Source of the DNA: Tretioscincus oriximinensis
Taxonomy: Eukaryota; Chordata; Lepidosauria; Squamata; Gymnophthalmidae
DNA length: 64,000 nucleotides
Assembly (NCBI GenBank): GCA_022410635.1
Contig: JAJVDF010000134.1
Coordinates: 1,648,430-1,712,429 of the forward strand
Direction of reading: 5' to 3'
A program made the position numbers and the translations under genes. The notes under the pieces are model-generated. The model worked only from the letters and a program-made list of their open reading frames with translations, had not been told where the DNA came from and searched no databases. Shown here piece after piece: positions 35,619 to 45,690 of the stretch (position 1 is its first letter; each line of letters opens with the position of its first letter).

Positions 35619-36234
35619 CTACGTCAACCATTGTANCAGCGCTCCTCTAACCTGCCCCAGCCATGCCTCCATCCCTTCCTCTGACAAGTGCACACCATCA
35701 TCTCGAAACCAGCTGCCTGTCTCAGAGCAAATTTGTTTCTGCCAGACTGCCATGCCACCCCCTGCTGTCACTTTCTTTGCTATTTTGGTATTTATCCGCT
35801 TNCTGGCATAGTTCACCTGGTGACAGTCTTTGGCCCCCCGCCACTTCATCCGAATCAACATCTGTGACCAAAACCACTTCGTCCGGGGCAACTGAGCCAT
35901 GAGACTTTCTAAATCTNCCATCATTTGATGAAGGAGCATAACGCTCTTCTTGGCAGGGAGGTCGTTTTCCCCTAGTTGAAGCACAATGGCATCTGGGGGT
36001 GCCTGCTGCNGCAGTCTGCTTTCCAACGTGGGCCGCAGTTGATCCCACAGCATCCCCCGGTGTCCTATCCAGGATACCTGCGCTCCCCATGGCAGCTGGA
36101 GATTCCGAGACCAATGTGAGGCATCAGCATATCTACCGGCCCAGTATACAATACTGTGCTCCACAATCCATATACGATGGTGTGCACCTAAATGAAAAGA
36201 AAACCAACTATGAGAACTAAAATTAACTTTTAAC
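35619..36234 (-). CDS. SGNH/GDSL-type hydrolase domain of YR retrotransposon
   Basis: A frame of about 205 codons with a few N-containing codons. Block I is IWIVEHSIVYWAG with the candidate nucleophile Ser28; block III is QLGENDL with Asn91; block V is DDGVHLSEEG with Asp180 and His183. This is the pattern of SGNH hydrolases, known as an extra ORF downstream of the recombinase in Ngaro-type elements; its substrate is unknown. The residue two before the serine is Glu where the related 60.0 kb copy has Gly (VGHS), so activity is doubtful. The frame opens just after the recombinase stop codons without a clear ATG, so expression may depend on readthrough, reinitiation or splicing. Confidence 0.82.
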
Positions 36235-36240
36235 AACTTA

Positions 36241-37215
36241 TTACAAGATGGGTCTCACATATGACCTAAAGGCAGAAGATCGCCATCTCCCTATAGCCTG
36301 AATCCCTTGTGGTGCCACGTTCCAATGTGCAGCTGTGGAGGCTGCCCCAATTCGGAAGGAATGTAGTCCAAATTCCTTTGGCTTTTGCCCCAGGCGTGCC
36401 AACGCCTGACGCAAAACATAAACTGCTTGGTATCGCGATAACAAGGAAGTATCAGCGTGCATTAGAAACGGGCCACTAGATGAAGGCCTCAGAGACTTAA
36501 AGTGCCCTACATCTCTCACTGGGCATGGGCCAGGGGTTCCCGTCAACCCCAGCTGCACCCAAGCCCCGACTCCCTTCTGATCTGTTTTGGAGCGACGTAA
36601 GAAAACCCTCAACCTGGAGGGTTCAGCCACCACATCGTCCCACTGCACTGTGGCAGGACCAGAAGTCCTGGCTGAAGCTATCAAATCCCCTGGGCGAAAG
36701 GCTCCAAAAAATAGGAGAGTAAAGGCGGCGCGAAACAAGGCAGTCTCATAGGCATCAGCACAGATATCCGGCAGCAGTTGATATATTCTGCCCAGCAGGG
36801 AGAATGACACTGGGCGCCTGGTATCCTTGCGAACGGGGCCCAGCCTAGCCCACCCGGCTACTGCTCTCCTGGCTAGAAAGGTCCCACACGCCTGGGGGGA
36901 ACCTAACATATTTGCGTGAAACTGCAGGGCCGCCAAGTGCTGTCTAATGGTTCTAGGGAACAATCCGGCAGCCTGTAATTTTGCTAAATACATCAACACT
37001 GTGTGTTCAACAAACTGGCCCCTCCAAGGTGCATCCAGTGCCCCGACAAACTGTGAAAATTCGGTGAAAACCCTTCTATAGACTTCCTGTGTTGCTGGGG
37101 CAATGGAGCTCCATACTCCCTGATTTATGATATGCTCCCAAGGTTCCACAACTGTGCTGGAAACTGCTCCTGCTGGGCTGCTGCTTCTGGCACCAACTGT
37201 CTGAACCGGTCCCAT
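36241..37215 (-). CDS. Tyrosine recombinase (integrase) of Ngaro-like YR retrotransposon
   Basis: A complete 324-codon frame, ATG at 37213-37215 to TAA at 36241-36243, without Ns or interruptions. Residues ~35-130 form a SAM-like core-binding region (QHLAALQFHANMLG). The catalytic domain has Arg174 in FGAFRPGDLI, His285 and Arg288 in GLHSFRIGAA, Trp311 in IGRWRSS and the nucleophile candidate Tyr319 in RSYVRP, the set expected for tyrosine recombinases of the DIRS order. Such enzymes integrate the element's circular DNA by site-specific recombination, without target duplication. The start overlaps the RNase H frame by about 90 bp in another frame. It is the best preserved coding region in the window. 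Confidence 0.9.
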   Translation of the reverse strand: MGPVQTVGARSSSPAGAVSSTVVEPWEHIINQGVWSSIAPATQEVYRRVFTEFSQFVGALDAPWRGQFVEHTVLMYLAKLQAAGLFPRTIRQHLAALQFHANMLGSPQACGTFLARRAVAGWARLGPVRKDTRRPVSFSLLGRIYQLLPDICADAYETALFRAAFTLLFFGAFRPGDLIASARTSGPATVQWDDVVAEPSRLRVFLRRSKTDQKGVGAWVQLGLTGTPGPCPVRDVGHFKSLRPSSSGPFLMHADTSLLSRYQAVYVLRQALARLGQKPKEFGLHSFRIGAASTAAHWNVAPQGIQAIGRWRSSAFRSYVRPIL

Positions 37216-37853
37216 TGTTGCCTTGACANTGCGTCTGCTATCTTATTGTCCACNCCAGGAACATGAGCGGAAACAAAACTGATATTAGCTTTCAGGCATG
37301 TCAGCACAAACTCTCTTACCAGCACCATGACCCTTTCTGATTTTGATGNCTGTTTGTTCACCACCTGCACAACTGCTGCGTTATCGCACCAAAAGGTGAC
37401 TTGTTTATTAGCAAAATGNTCCTTCCATAAGTACACAGCCACCAGGATCGGGAAAAATTCCAAAAAAGTAAGGTCCCTACATATCCCTGAATCCTTCCAT
37501 GCTTCGGGCCATTCCTGAGCGCACCAACTTCCCNGGAAAAACACCCCNAATCCAGTGCCCCCGGCTGCATCAGAGTAGATCTGCAGCCCTTGTCCNGGNA
37601 CCANTGNCNTCAACCAGACTGAAACTCCNTGATATTGCTCTAAGAATTCCACCCACACCCTTAAATCCTGNTTCATTGCCTTGGATACTCTAATCTTATG
37701 GTGGGGAGCAGCCACGCCACGGGTGGCCTGCGCCAGTCGGGCACAAAAGGCCCTCCCTGGCTTNACGACCCTGCAAGCGAAATTCAAATGCCCTAGCAAA
37801 ACTTGGACTTCTTTCAATGTGACCTTCTTCCTACCCACTGTGGATTTTAACAA
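37125..37853 (-). CDS. Reverse transcriptase C-terminus and RNase H of YR retrotransposon (partial)
   Basis: About 242 codons up to the N at 37854, with several ambiguous codons. The first part (KEVQVLLGHLNFACRV) is the RT thumb/connection seen in DIRS-order elements. RNase H follows with Asp95 (LQIYSDAAGG), Glu132 (LTFLEFFP), Asp157 (FWCDNAAVV) and Asp207 (DNKIADA), all four acidic positions kept. The catalytic RT palm lies beyond the joint and is not in this contig; a relative is at 60.8-61.2 kb. The frame overlaps the recombinase start at its 3' end. Confidence 0.85.
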   Translation of the reverse strand: MLKSTVGRKKVTLKEVQVLLGHLNFACRVXKPGRAFCARLAQATRGVAAPHHKIRVSKAMXQDLRVWVEFLEQYXGVSVWLXXXXXGQGLQIYSDAAGGTGXGVFFXGSWCAQEWPEAWKDSGICRDLTFLEFFPILVAVYLWKXHFANKQVTFWCDNAAVVQVVNKQXSKSERVMVLVREFVLTCLKANISFVSAHVPXVDNKIADAXSRQQWDRFRQLVPEAAAQQEQFPAQLWNLGSIS

Positions 37854-37854
37854 N

Positions 37855-38346
37855 CTAAAACCATTAGCTGGATAGTGGCAGAAAGAGGAAACCCATTAAG
37901 CTCTATTTCCCTTAGGTGAGTCACAGTATTCCTGGACCTGGGAGGACAACCCAGGATAAATGAAAGCTAAAAGGATCAATCTTGTATCTTCCCACCATAC
38001 CATATTTGGCATTTCCTGACACAGGCTGCACCTCCTTGGGAGGAGAGAAATGCGTCACACAGGTGTCACAACCTGGGCACACCTCCGGTCCACCCTAACC
38101 CATGTGTCTTGTACCATCCCTTCTGACATCACTTAATTGATCCACGCCTTCTGATATTGAAGTCAATAAAAACCTCTGCACAGTTGTGTTCTGGAGTGTC
38201 TCATGACCCAATGAGCCTCCTGGGTCACCTTTGAACCCAAGCTATAGTCTCCGTGTGAATCTACTTTACATGTGTTGGCACGCTTTGGATCCAGCTACCT
38301 TAGACAAGCTAAGGAGCCNAATAACGTGGTAAGCGAACCCCCGTTA
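37855..38346 (+). mobile_element. Solo LTR, right part, with duplicated edge
   Basis: The first 74 bp (37855-37928) repeat 34522-34595 exactly, then the LTR continues to its end aacccccgtta and the second AAACAC. It contains a polyadenylation signal (gtcaataaaaacc, about 38163). With 34248-34595 it makes one LTR of about 0.77 kb, split by a misplaced contig. Matches 62694-63524 throughout. Confidence 0.85.
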
Positions 38347-38352
38347 AAACAC

Positions 38353-39122
38353 CAGTCTTGCTTAAAACGAAGAAGAAGAGAAAGAAAGAAGAATGTGAAT
38401 AGACAGTCATCAATGTGGTAGAGAAACTATGGACCCTGTCCCCATTTCTGTTTTATACTGGAATTTACTCTAAATCCAGAATTATCCATTTGTGATTGCC
38501 TCCCCATTTACCTTCAATGTTTCATGCTGTTTCCTGCTTTCCAGTTATGTTGCCTTGTATTCTTGTCGCATGGCATGTCCCATAAGTCATTGCTGCACTT
38601 GTCTTACTACAATTCCCAGCATTCTCTGTGAGCCAAGAGTCAATGAACTTTTCCATCTAGCCTCAAAGTCTCGTGATATCTAACACAAAATGCCCCATGA
38701 AGGATTTTTAGCGTGTTTACAGAGTAGTTGCAAATGAAGTCAGAAAATGGAGCTATAAGAAAAATGTGACCACAAACATTTTTAATGAGTGAATTGCTGA
38801 ACTTCCATGAACATGTAGGGAGGATTCTTCACGAGGTAGGTATCACTGCAGTAAAAACAAATTGTGGGGAGGCTCCCAAATAAATATTTATCAAAACTAT
38901 GACATCAGAAATGGTGGAATTTTGTACTGAAAAAGAACTTGAGGGAAGTACAAAAAAACCCAAAAAACTTCTGTGTGAGAGCTAACTGACACATATTTTA
39001 AAACTGATGTGAACATTTTAAAAAACTTTCTGGAAATACTTTGACGAGAGCAATATTAACCATGTATGTATCATCTTTCTATTTATTATTATCCATTGTG
39101 AGACTACTGGGTACTTTGTATA
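38353..39122. other. No recognisable gene; dispersed repeat inside
   Basis: 38578-38705 is the second copy of the unclassified repeat at 14563-14695. The rest is AT-rich with no exon. Confidence 0.6.
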
Positions 39123-39359
39123 TACAGGGTGATTCAAAAAATGTATACACACTTTGAACTTCCATAGAAAATTTATTTACTGTTCTACAAAGTTAAATTT
39201 CAGGATTTCCCGATTTGAACAGTATTAACATTTGTTATTTACGTTTCATTTACATTGGACTTTAAGCTTTCTAATTTCCTGAAATTTAACTTTGTAGAAC
39301 AGTAAATAAATTTTCTATGGAAGTTCAAAGTGTGTATACATTTTTTGAAGCACCCTGTA
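39123..39359. mobile_element. Tc1/mariner-type MITE with long inverted repeats
   Basis: A 237-bp element with 83-bp terminal inverted repeats (39123-39205, 39277-39359) differing at one position. Ends are TACAGGGTG and it is flanked by TA on both sides, the target duplication of Tc1/mariner elements. The unique centre is about 71 bp and non-coding. Confidence 0.92.
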
Positions 39360-39361
39360 TA

Positions 39362-40026
39362 TTCAAAATGTGTACAAATGCATCCAGTTACATACTGAGG
39401 ATGAAGAAGAGAGATAAGATACCCCAACTGCATCGACATGGCATATGTTTATTCCAAGATTCCTGATTATCTGCATTTCAGTTTTCTGGTTTCATTTCAC
39501 CTCATTCATATGTATAATTACAGTGTTTTCCAAGTTTGGGTGTTTTGTCAGCTCCTGACAAATGAGATTTTCACTCACGTGAGATTTTCCATGACATACT
39601 ATCCCATCAGTCATTTTGTTTGCTGGGTGTCAGGAGGAAATTTAATTATCCCTCCTAAATGCTATTGGGTAGCCCCCTGTCAAAATAAGATTCCTTCTCT
39701 TCCCATCCCACCCTCTTTATGATTTGTGAGGAAATGGCTATGGTAATGTAAATAGACATTACCTATATTGAGGACAAGGGTTATTTCAAAGATCTGGGTA
39801 ATGATTACAATTGTAGATTGTTAACAGTGTTTTAAATCATTTCGTATATTATCTATTATGTATACAAAATATGGAAACACAGAGGTCAAGTGTCAATCAT
39901 TCAAGGGCTAGTTCTTTTTTCCAATTTAGCAATGGCTAAAATGTAATTCATCCAGAAATACTCTCAAAAATTTTCACAGAAGTTATCCATACGTCACATC
40001 ACAGGCTTTTGAAATAATCATATATT
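39362..40026. other. No recognisable gene
   Basis: AT-rich; a 94-codon frame at 39438-39722 shows no domain or signal I recognise. Confidence 0.55.
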
Positions 40027-40995
40027 GCAGCCGAGGGCAGAGTAGGAGACGACTCGAATTAAAATTGAACAAAAGGATTTATTAAGTTAACAATAGGTCA
40101 AAAACCCTAACGCAAAACTCATGACATAAACGGCGCGACAGCTAAACAATAACTTAAAGTGCTTACAACAAATTTTCACCAAAAGTGGAGAGAAGAGGCC
40201 ATGGCTAGAGTAGGAGAGTGGCAGGCGCAGCAGCTTGGTAGGCCCCCCAGGTCAGCCGCCCGGTCTGACCTGATAATTTCGCCACGCCCCTTGGCGTGAC
40301 GCACGAAGCCAGCCGCCCGGCCTGGCTTATACCCAATTTTGGGCCACGCACCAAGGTGTGACACCCACTGCCCAGCCCGGGCCTTGCCGGTAGGCAGCTG
40401 GTGACCATGCCCCCTGCATTGGTCACCGGCTGGCCACTCATGTGGTGTGCCAGCCTCCTTTGCCTAGGCGCCCGGGCCATCCAGCAGCACTTCTGACCCA
40501 CCCATTTTGTGGGTACTGCCTGGAGGATCAGAGAGGCTTAAAGGGCTCTCAAGGGATCAGTCCTGTGTATAGCCCACCTCCCTGACTCCGAACTTGTGTT
40601 TCACCTACCGTCCCAAGGTAGGTCCACAAGTTCAGAACTTTTTTAAGAAGGGCCCTCATTCTATGAGGAATTCGCGGTTTCCCTGCTTCCAGGTTCTTCC
40701 GCCTCCTCGTGGGCCTCCAAGCTGCGCTAACCGCCAACACCTCCACTCACTGCCATGACTGAAAAAGAAAGAAGAATTAGATTAGGGGGGGGAACTGGGT
40801 TGGTTTCACGCGTCGCCAGCAACTGAGGAAGATGGCGCCAGGCTCGGGGGTTAAATACCCCTCGTCGCCCAGAAGGCACATCATTTCCTGTCGCCCACTT
40901 CCGGGGCAGACAAGAAAGGACGCTCCTTCCTAGAGCGTCGCCTTCCTTCCCGGCAGCAACAGCCGGCGCCCACGGACGAGCCGTGAGTAGCCGAC
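40027..40995 (-). mobile_element. Non-autonomous YR (Ngaro-like) derivative, about 1 kb
   Basis: On the minus strand: 5' leader (ggctactcacggctcg) with a TATA-like ttaaata complement and YY1-like site, a short non-coding middle, a hairpin-rich 3' region, the family box and the end cgagtcgtctcctactctg. Hairpins: 40250-40270, 40283-40298, 40306-40328, 40332-40343, 40400-40427 (8-bp arms ggtgacca). No gag, RT, recombinase or hydrolase is present. Its 3' end matches the element at 26.1 kb, and its box matches the coding copies at 35.1 and 59.2 kb. Confidence 0.8.
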
Positions 40996-42449
40996 TTCTA
41001 TAGGTCCAGTCTCCAGGGGTGGGTGGCAAAAAAAGCCAAGTGAATGAGACTTTGTTTTTCTCCCTTCTCTCCAGCCCCAGTTCAAATGCATAATAGCAGC
41101 CACATAGGAGAGAAAGCCTCACTGGTTGACCTCCATGCAGCAAACATTTGATTCAGGCAGATGTAACATAAAACAGCCGACTTGAAAAAAGCCTGAAGAC
41201 AGATAGCAACAACAAAAGGTAGACAAAAGGTAGACAGGCACTAATTGCCTGCATATAGCTACTCTTCTTCCGCAGACAGAATTCTAGACCTATATCTGTG
41301 GTATAAATATAGCCGGGGACAAATGTTAAGGGTAGAATTCTCATGGAAGAGATAAAAATGAAAATAGTGATAATAGAGAGTTATTAAGTTAAGAAACAGA
41401 TTAAACTGCTTTAGAAGTGGGACATGCAAATGTAATGTTATTAATCCAGATGACGCAGCCTCCGATGACATGATCAGAACCTCTGGCCTGCTCCTGCCAA
41501 ATGAAATGAAAGTAGGGCTGTTACTTTCTGCAAGATCCAAAGGGTGGTCAGCTAGTTTCCAAGCAAGTTGCAAGAAGGATCTGAAATAAGAGTCCCACAT
41601 TCCTTGAACAATGTTTGTAGCCATTCCCATGACCACAAGAATCTAGTTATAAGCATATGTGCTGTTACATAGTCTGGATTAAGTAATATTAGTACATATG
41701 TATTCTCAATCTGGACTATCACTAACCCATTTTATGAGACTTTTAGGGGCATTATCACTAGTAGCATGCAGACAAATATGTACCAGTAAACTCTTTCAAA
41801 TGGATTGATAAGGCTGTGCATAAAGGCCTATGTATGCTTGCCTATACACATGATCTGCAGTATTTAATGGGACTCAACTTTGATGCCTTTAGATTCAGAA
41901 TTTTAAAAAGTACATTTACTATTATTTATTGGTAACATTCTTTATTCAATGATTTATTTTGTAATGCAGAGGATGCATAAACAGATCTATGTCCATTTGC
42001 CAAAAGGAAAGAATTAATATCTTTATAATAGTACAATCAATTGAAGGGAACTAACAAAAGCTGAGAACCCTAAGAATCGCTCATAAATATCAGAATTTTT
42101 CAAAATTGCAAGATAGTTCAGAATAATCATTTGTGGAACATCAAAAGTGGAACCCACTTCAATTCATTCTGGCTCAAGAAAGGATTAAATATCAAAGAAC
42201 ATATTACAAATGCATCAGCATCTTTCTTAACGCTGCAGATTCTGCTGGTACAGTTTTAATGGTATTTATCAAAGATCGTAATCTTTTCTGAGTACATTTT
42301 TCATTCAATAGGGCACCGCATAAAAGATTTTGGAGGGAGGAGAGAAACCTAGATCTAATAACTACACACACTAAGCACATTTTTGTTAAGTCCCTCATAT
42401 TTGTATGAAGTCTTTCATTTATCTCTTTAGTTAGAGGAGAAAATGATAG
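40996..42449. other. No recognisable gene
   Basis: AT-rich; open frames up to 125 codons show no recognisable domain. Confidence 0.55.
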
Positions 42450-42451
42450 TA

Positions 42452-42655
42452 TACTGCTCAAAACAATTAAGGGAACACTTTAACGTGCAGGGAGTCACAA
42501 ACAGGAGCAGCATATTTTGCTTTCCTCTGTTCGGACTGCCCAGGTGCATCTGGTGGGCCTTTGTGTGACACAGAATGCTGGACTCGATGGGCTGTGGCCT
42601 GATCCAGTATGGCTCTTCTTATGTTCTTATGTTCCCTTAATTGTTTTGAGCAGTA
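42452..42655. mobile_element. Tc1/mariner-type MITE carrying a CR1 3' tail
   Basis: Perfect 26-bp terminal inverted repeats (TACTGCTCAAAACAATTAAG.. at 42452-42477 and 42630-42655), flanked by TA (42450-42451, 42656-42657). Almost the whole interior (about 42484-42633) is CR1 3' UTR in plus orientation, ending in ttatgttcttatgttc, which merges with the right inverted repeat. The result is a 204-bp chimaera of a DNA transposon's ends and a LINE tail. Confidence 0.9.
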
Positions 42656-42657
42656 TA

Positions 42658-43968
42658 CATTCCTTACATACAACCATGCAACCAAAAGCATGTGCAATGT
42701 GAACTTTCTTTGAAAGTCACATGACACTGACAGATGAGTAAGAACAAAAGACGATTCTCTTTAAAGACAGTGATCCATAAACCATGTAGGAAATGTAGTA
42801 AGAGTTCTTATACTATTCTAGCAAGTGTTCTAGGTGCCTTGCTTCCACATTTCTGGTGTAGTCAAAGCTAAGCTCCCTCCTTATACATTCCATGTGCAAA
42901 TTATAGAATGGGCTAGAAGGAATCTTCTTGTACTAGATCAGTTGGTCTGGCAACTGTACGAAAATGGTTGTTCTAACACAGATGAGTCTCAAAGCTGACA
43001 TGAACTTTGGAGATGACCTCCAGTATTCTGAAATTCTCCAAAATCTTATGGTTTCTCAGCACCACCACCACCACCCCAGTTGTAAAATAAAATGTATATG
43101 GCCTTGTATGTGAGACCTTGTTTTTCTTCTGTCGTTTGCTGCTGCCCCCTTCTATTATTACTGGGCAAGTGAAAGAAAAACATCAATTTAAAAACCTCTG
43201 TGATTCGAGGCTGCTAGGTGGTTTTTGATTTTAAAATGTTGTATTTTTCTGCCTAAAAGTTCAGCGGGGAAAATAACTTTTCCAGGCCTCACCTAGCTGA
43301 AACGAATTGCAGGGCAGGGATGGTGAAGCATGATGCTTATAAAGACTACATATTGTGCTATAGAATCAGCATAAAAGGCCTAGGAGGAAAAAGCATAAAA
43401 TTGGACATTCCTAATGCTATCATTGCAGGATCCCCACAATTAAGTAAGAAAAAAAGAGCATGAAGAAAACCTCATCTGGAAGCATTCATACAGTACAACT
43501 CATAGTTTTACCTTATTAGCCAAAAATTAATCTCATTGTTCAACACATAAGAACTGAATTCAATGTGGCAAAAACGACGTCTTTAGTCATGCTCCTACTT
43601 TGTATTTGCTCACTTCAAAGTCATTATTTGTGATGTACGTAATCTGCTGTTACAGAAATCTTTTTGTATCTTTTTTCTCATACCAGTTATAGAAATCTTG
43701 AGGCTTTCCTGCTCTTCAGTGTAAAGAAACTCCATTCACAAATTTTGTGTGTTGTCTCAATTACATAGTAAATGAAATGAAATGAAAACAGTTTCTAGTT
43801 ACCCATGAAAATCAGCTATCCTAAGCTCTTTCACAGTATAATAAAATCATAGACTGTATCTGGATTTTACTTATTTATCCTTATACATTTGAATATTCCA
43901 GAATGGAAACAATGATATTTTGGAATAAAAAAATCTAGACAGTGTTTTATTCCAGTGTTGAGGCATGT
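42658..43968. other. No recognisable gene
   Basis: AT-rich; no exon or element recognised. Confidence 0.6.
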
Positions 43969-44240
43969 TGTTGAAGAGATTAAGAACAATGGTCTTTCAA
44001 CAGAGAGATTGGCATTTTAGGCCCATATGTCTGCAGAGGAGACCACCTTCTACTGGCCTTACCTTCAGCCAACCTAGCTATTTGAAAGCAAGCAATTGCA
44101 AGTAGATTAATAAGTACCATCACAGTGTGATAGAGAAAATAGAATGTAAGTTCTCAGATAAAAATATGAGTCCCTTAAGGTGAGAAAAGTGGGGTTAAAA
44201 TCTTAATGTTTCTTCTTTTTCTACTTCTACTTCTTCATCA
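43969..44240 (+). mobile_element. SINE, diverged copy
   Basis: Head (gagattaagaacaatggtct), body (cagccaacctagctatttga, agcaattgcaagtaga) and 3' end (aggtgagaaaagtggggtta) with a TTC-rich tail. The head is closer to 32338 than to the 1.1 kb type. Confidence 0.8.
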
Positions 44241-44990
44241 TCTTGATCATCATCCAGAATATGCAACTCTAGCAGAGTAAGGAAAGTCTGGATAAAGCCA
44301 CAGCTTTAAAATGAAAGAAGCAAACTCAGACACATCCAGACTACGAAACAGTGGGAGCGCATAATCCTAAATAGGGCTGTTTAGGGACATGTCTTTTGTT
44401 TGTCCCTTAAAACACAGTCTAATTTAAAATAAACTAAATTACCTGCTCCAGATTCTGGACCTTGGCAAATACATAAAATTAATCTTTTTGACTAAATAGA
44501 TTACAAATCTTCTTTTTTAATATAATCCACTAATTGAAGGCATTCATTTCCCAGGGGTTATTCATTCTTCTTGTTAATTGAAGCTACTTTGTGTTCCTTA
44601 ACTCACACACCCGCTCCCCTATTTTTGTGTGATTCAGATGACTTGTGCATTTTGCGTTATTACAAATGCTTCAAAAAGTGGGGAGAGCCAGATTTATGGA
44701 AAAATATATTGATTCAATATGATGAAATATGAAATAGAAAACAGTGGGGAGAGGCTGATTTATGTGGAAATATTGATTAAAAACGATGAAATAGAAGAAA
44801 ACAGGATGTGTGAAAAAGTTTGGATCTTATCAGCCAGATTCAAAAGTTTAGTTCCTATTTGACCAGTGCTTTAAATCATGTTTTAGACTTGGTGGGGTTC
44901 GTGTATGTTAGAGTCCACTTTCAATTTCTCCATACATTGGATTTCCCATTTATTTTATAGGCTTTGGTGAGGAGAAATGCATAGCATAGA
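44241..44990. other. No recognisable gene
   Basis: AT-rich; a local imperfect repeat of gtggggagag(c/g)c(a/t)gatttatg occurs at about 44680 and 44743. Confidence 0.5.
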
Positions 44991-45690
44991 ACAGTGCTAA
45001 GAAGAAGTATTTGCCCACTTTCCGTTTTTATTTTTATTTTTCCATATTTATCACACTTGATTGCTTCATACCTTTAAACCACCACCCCCCCAAAAAAGGT
45101 GATGAAGACCTTTCAATAAACAAAAAATGCAATTTTTAAATGACAATTTCATTTATTGAAGTTATAAATTGCTTCCTAAACCTAATTCCTAGTTCTGTCA
45201 CCTTTTGCAACAACAGCTATAACAAATATTGCTGAAAACAGAAAAGTCCTTCACATCACTTGTGAGGAATTTTGGTCCACTATTCTTTGCAAAATTGTTT
45301 TCATTCTTTCCCTCCACCCCATTTCTCCTCCCATTAATGTTCAGCCACTGTTGAAATCAGGAATGTGGGTAGGCTACTCTAAAATCTTAAATTTGTTTCT
45401 TCCTTTTGGGGGTAGTTTTGCTCTTGTGCTTTGACTCATTGTCATGCTACAAAACTCAAATGTCCTTAAACTTCAAATCATAACTGGATGTTCAGATACT
45501 TCCTTCAGAAAATCCTGGCAGAGCAGAACTCATAGTTCATTCAGTAATTGAAACAGCAATTTCTACTTCACCATATTGCCACCATCATGTTTGAATGTTA
45601 ATAAGTTTTCTTTCTGAGATGACATATTAGTTAAATGGTAAATACAAGAGGACCCATGCCCTTTCAGCATTCGGATTTGTTTTGGGATAT
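44991..45690 (-). pseudogene. Tc1/mariner-type transposase remnant
   Basis: The plus strand begins acagtgctaagaagaagtat, like the terminal repeat of a known vertebrate Tc1-type element, and continues gaggaattttggtccactat. The minus strand encodes decayed transposase, with HDNESKHKSK in place of the usual DNxPKHT(S) block around the second catalytic Asp. Stops and frameshifts are frequent and the second terminus is not recognisable. An old DNA-transposon fossil. Identification rests on recognising this antisense sequence, not on an alignment. Confidence 0.75.

Noticed and set aside
40727..41143. 138-codon open frame with basic, Pro-rich translation
   Set aside because: It lies in the GC-rich leader of a non-autonomous YR element, has no recognisable domain and is not conserved in the other copies.
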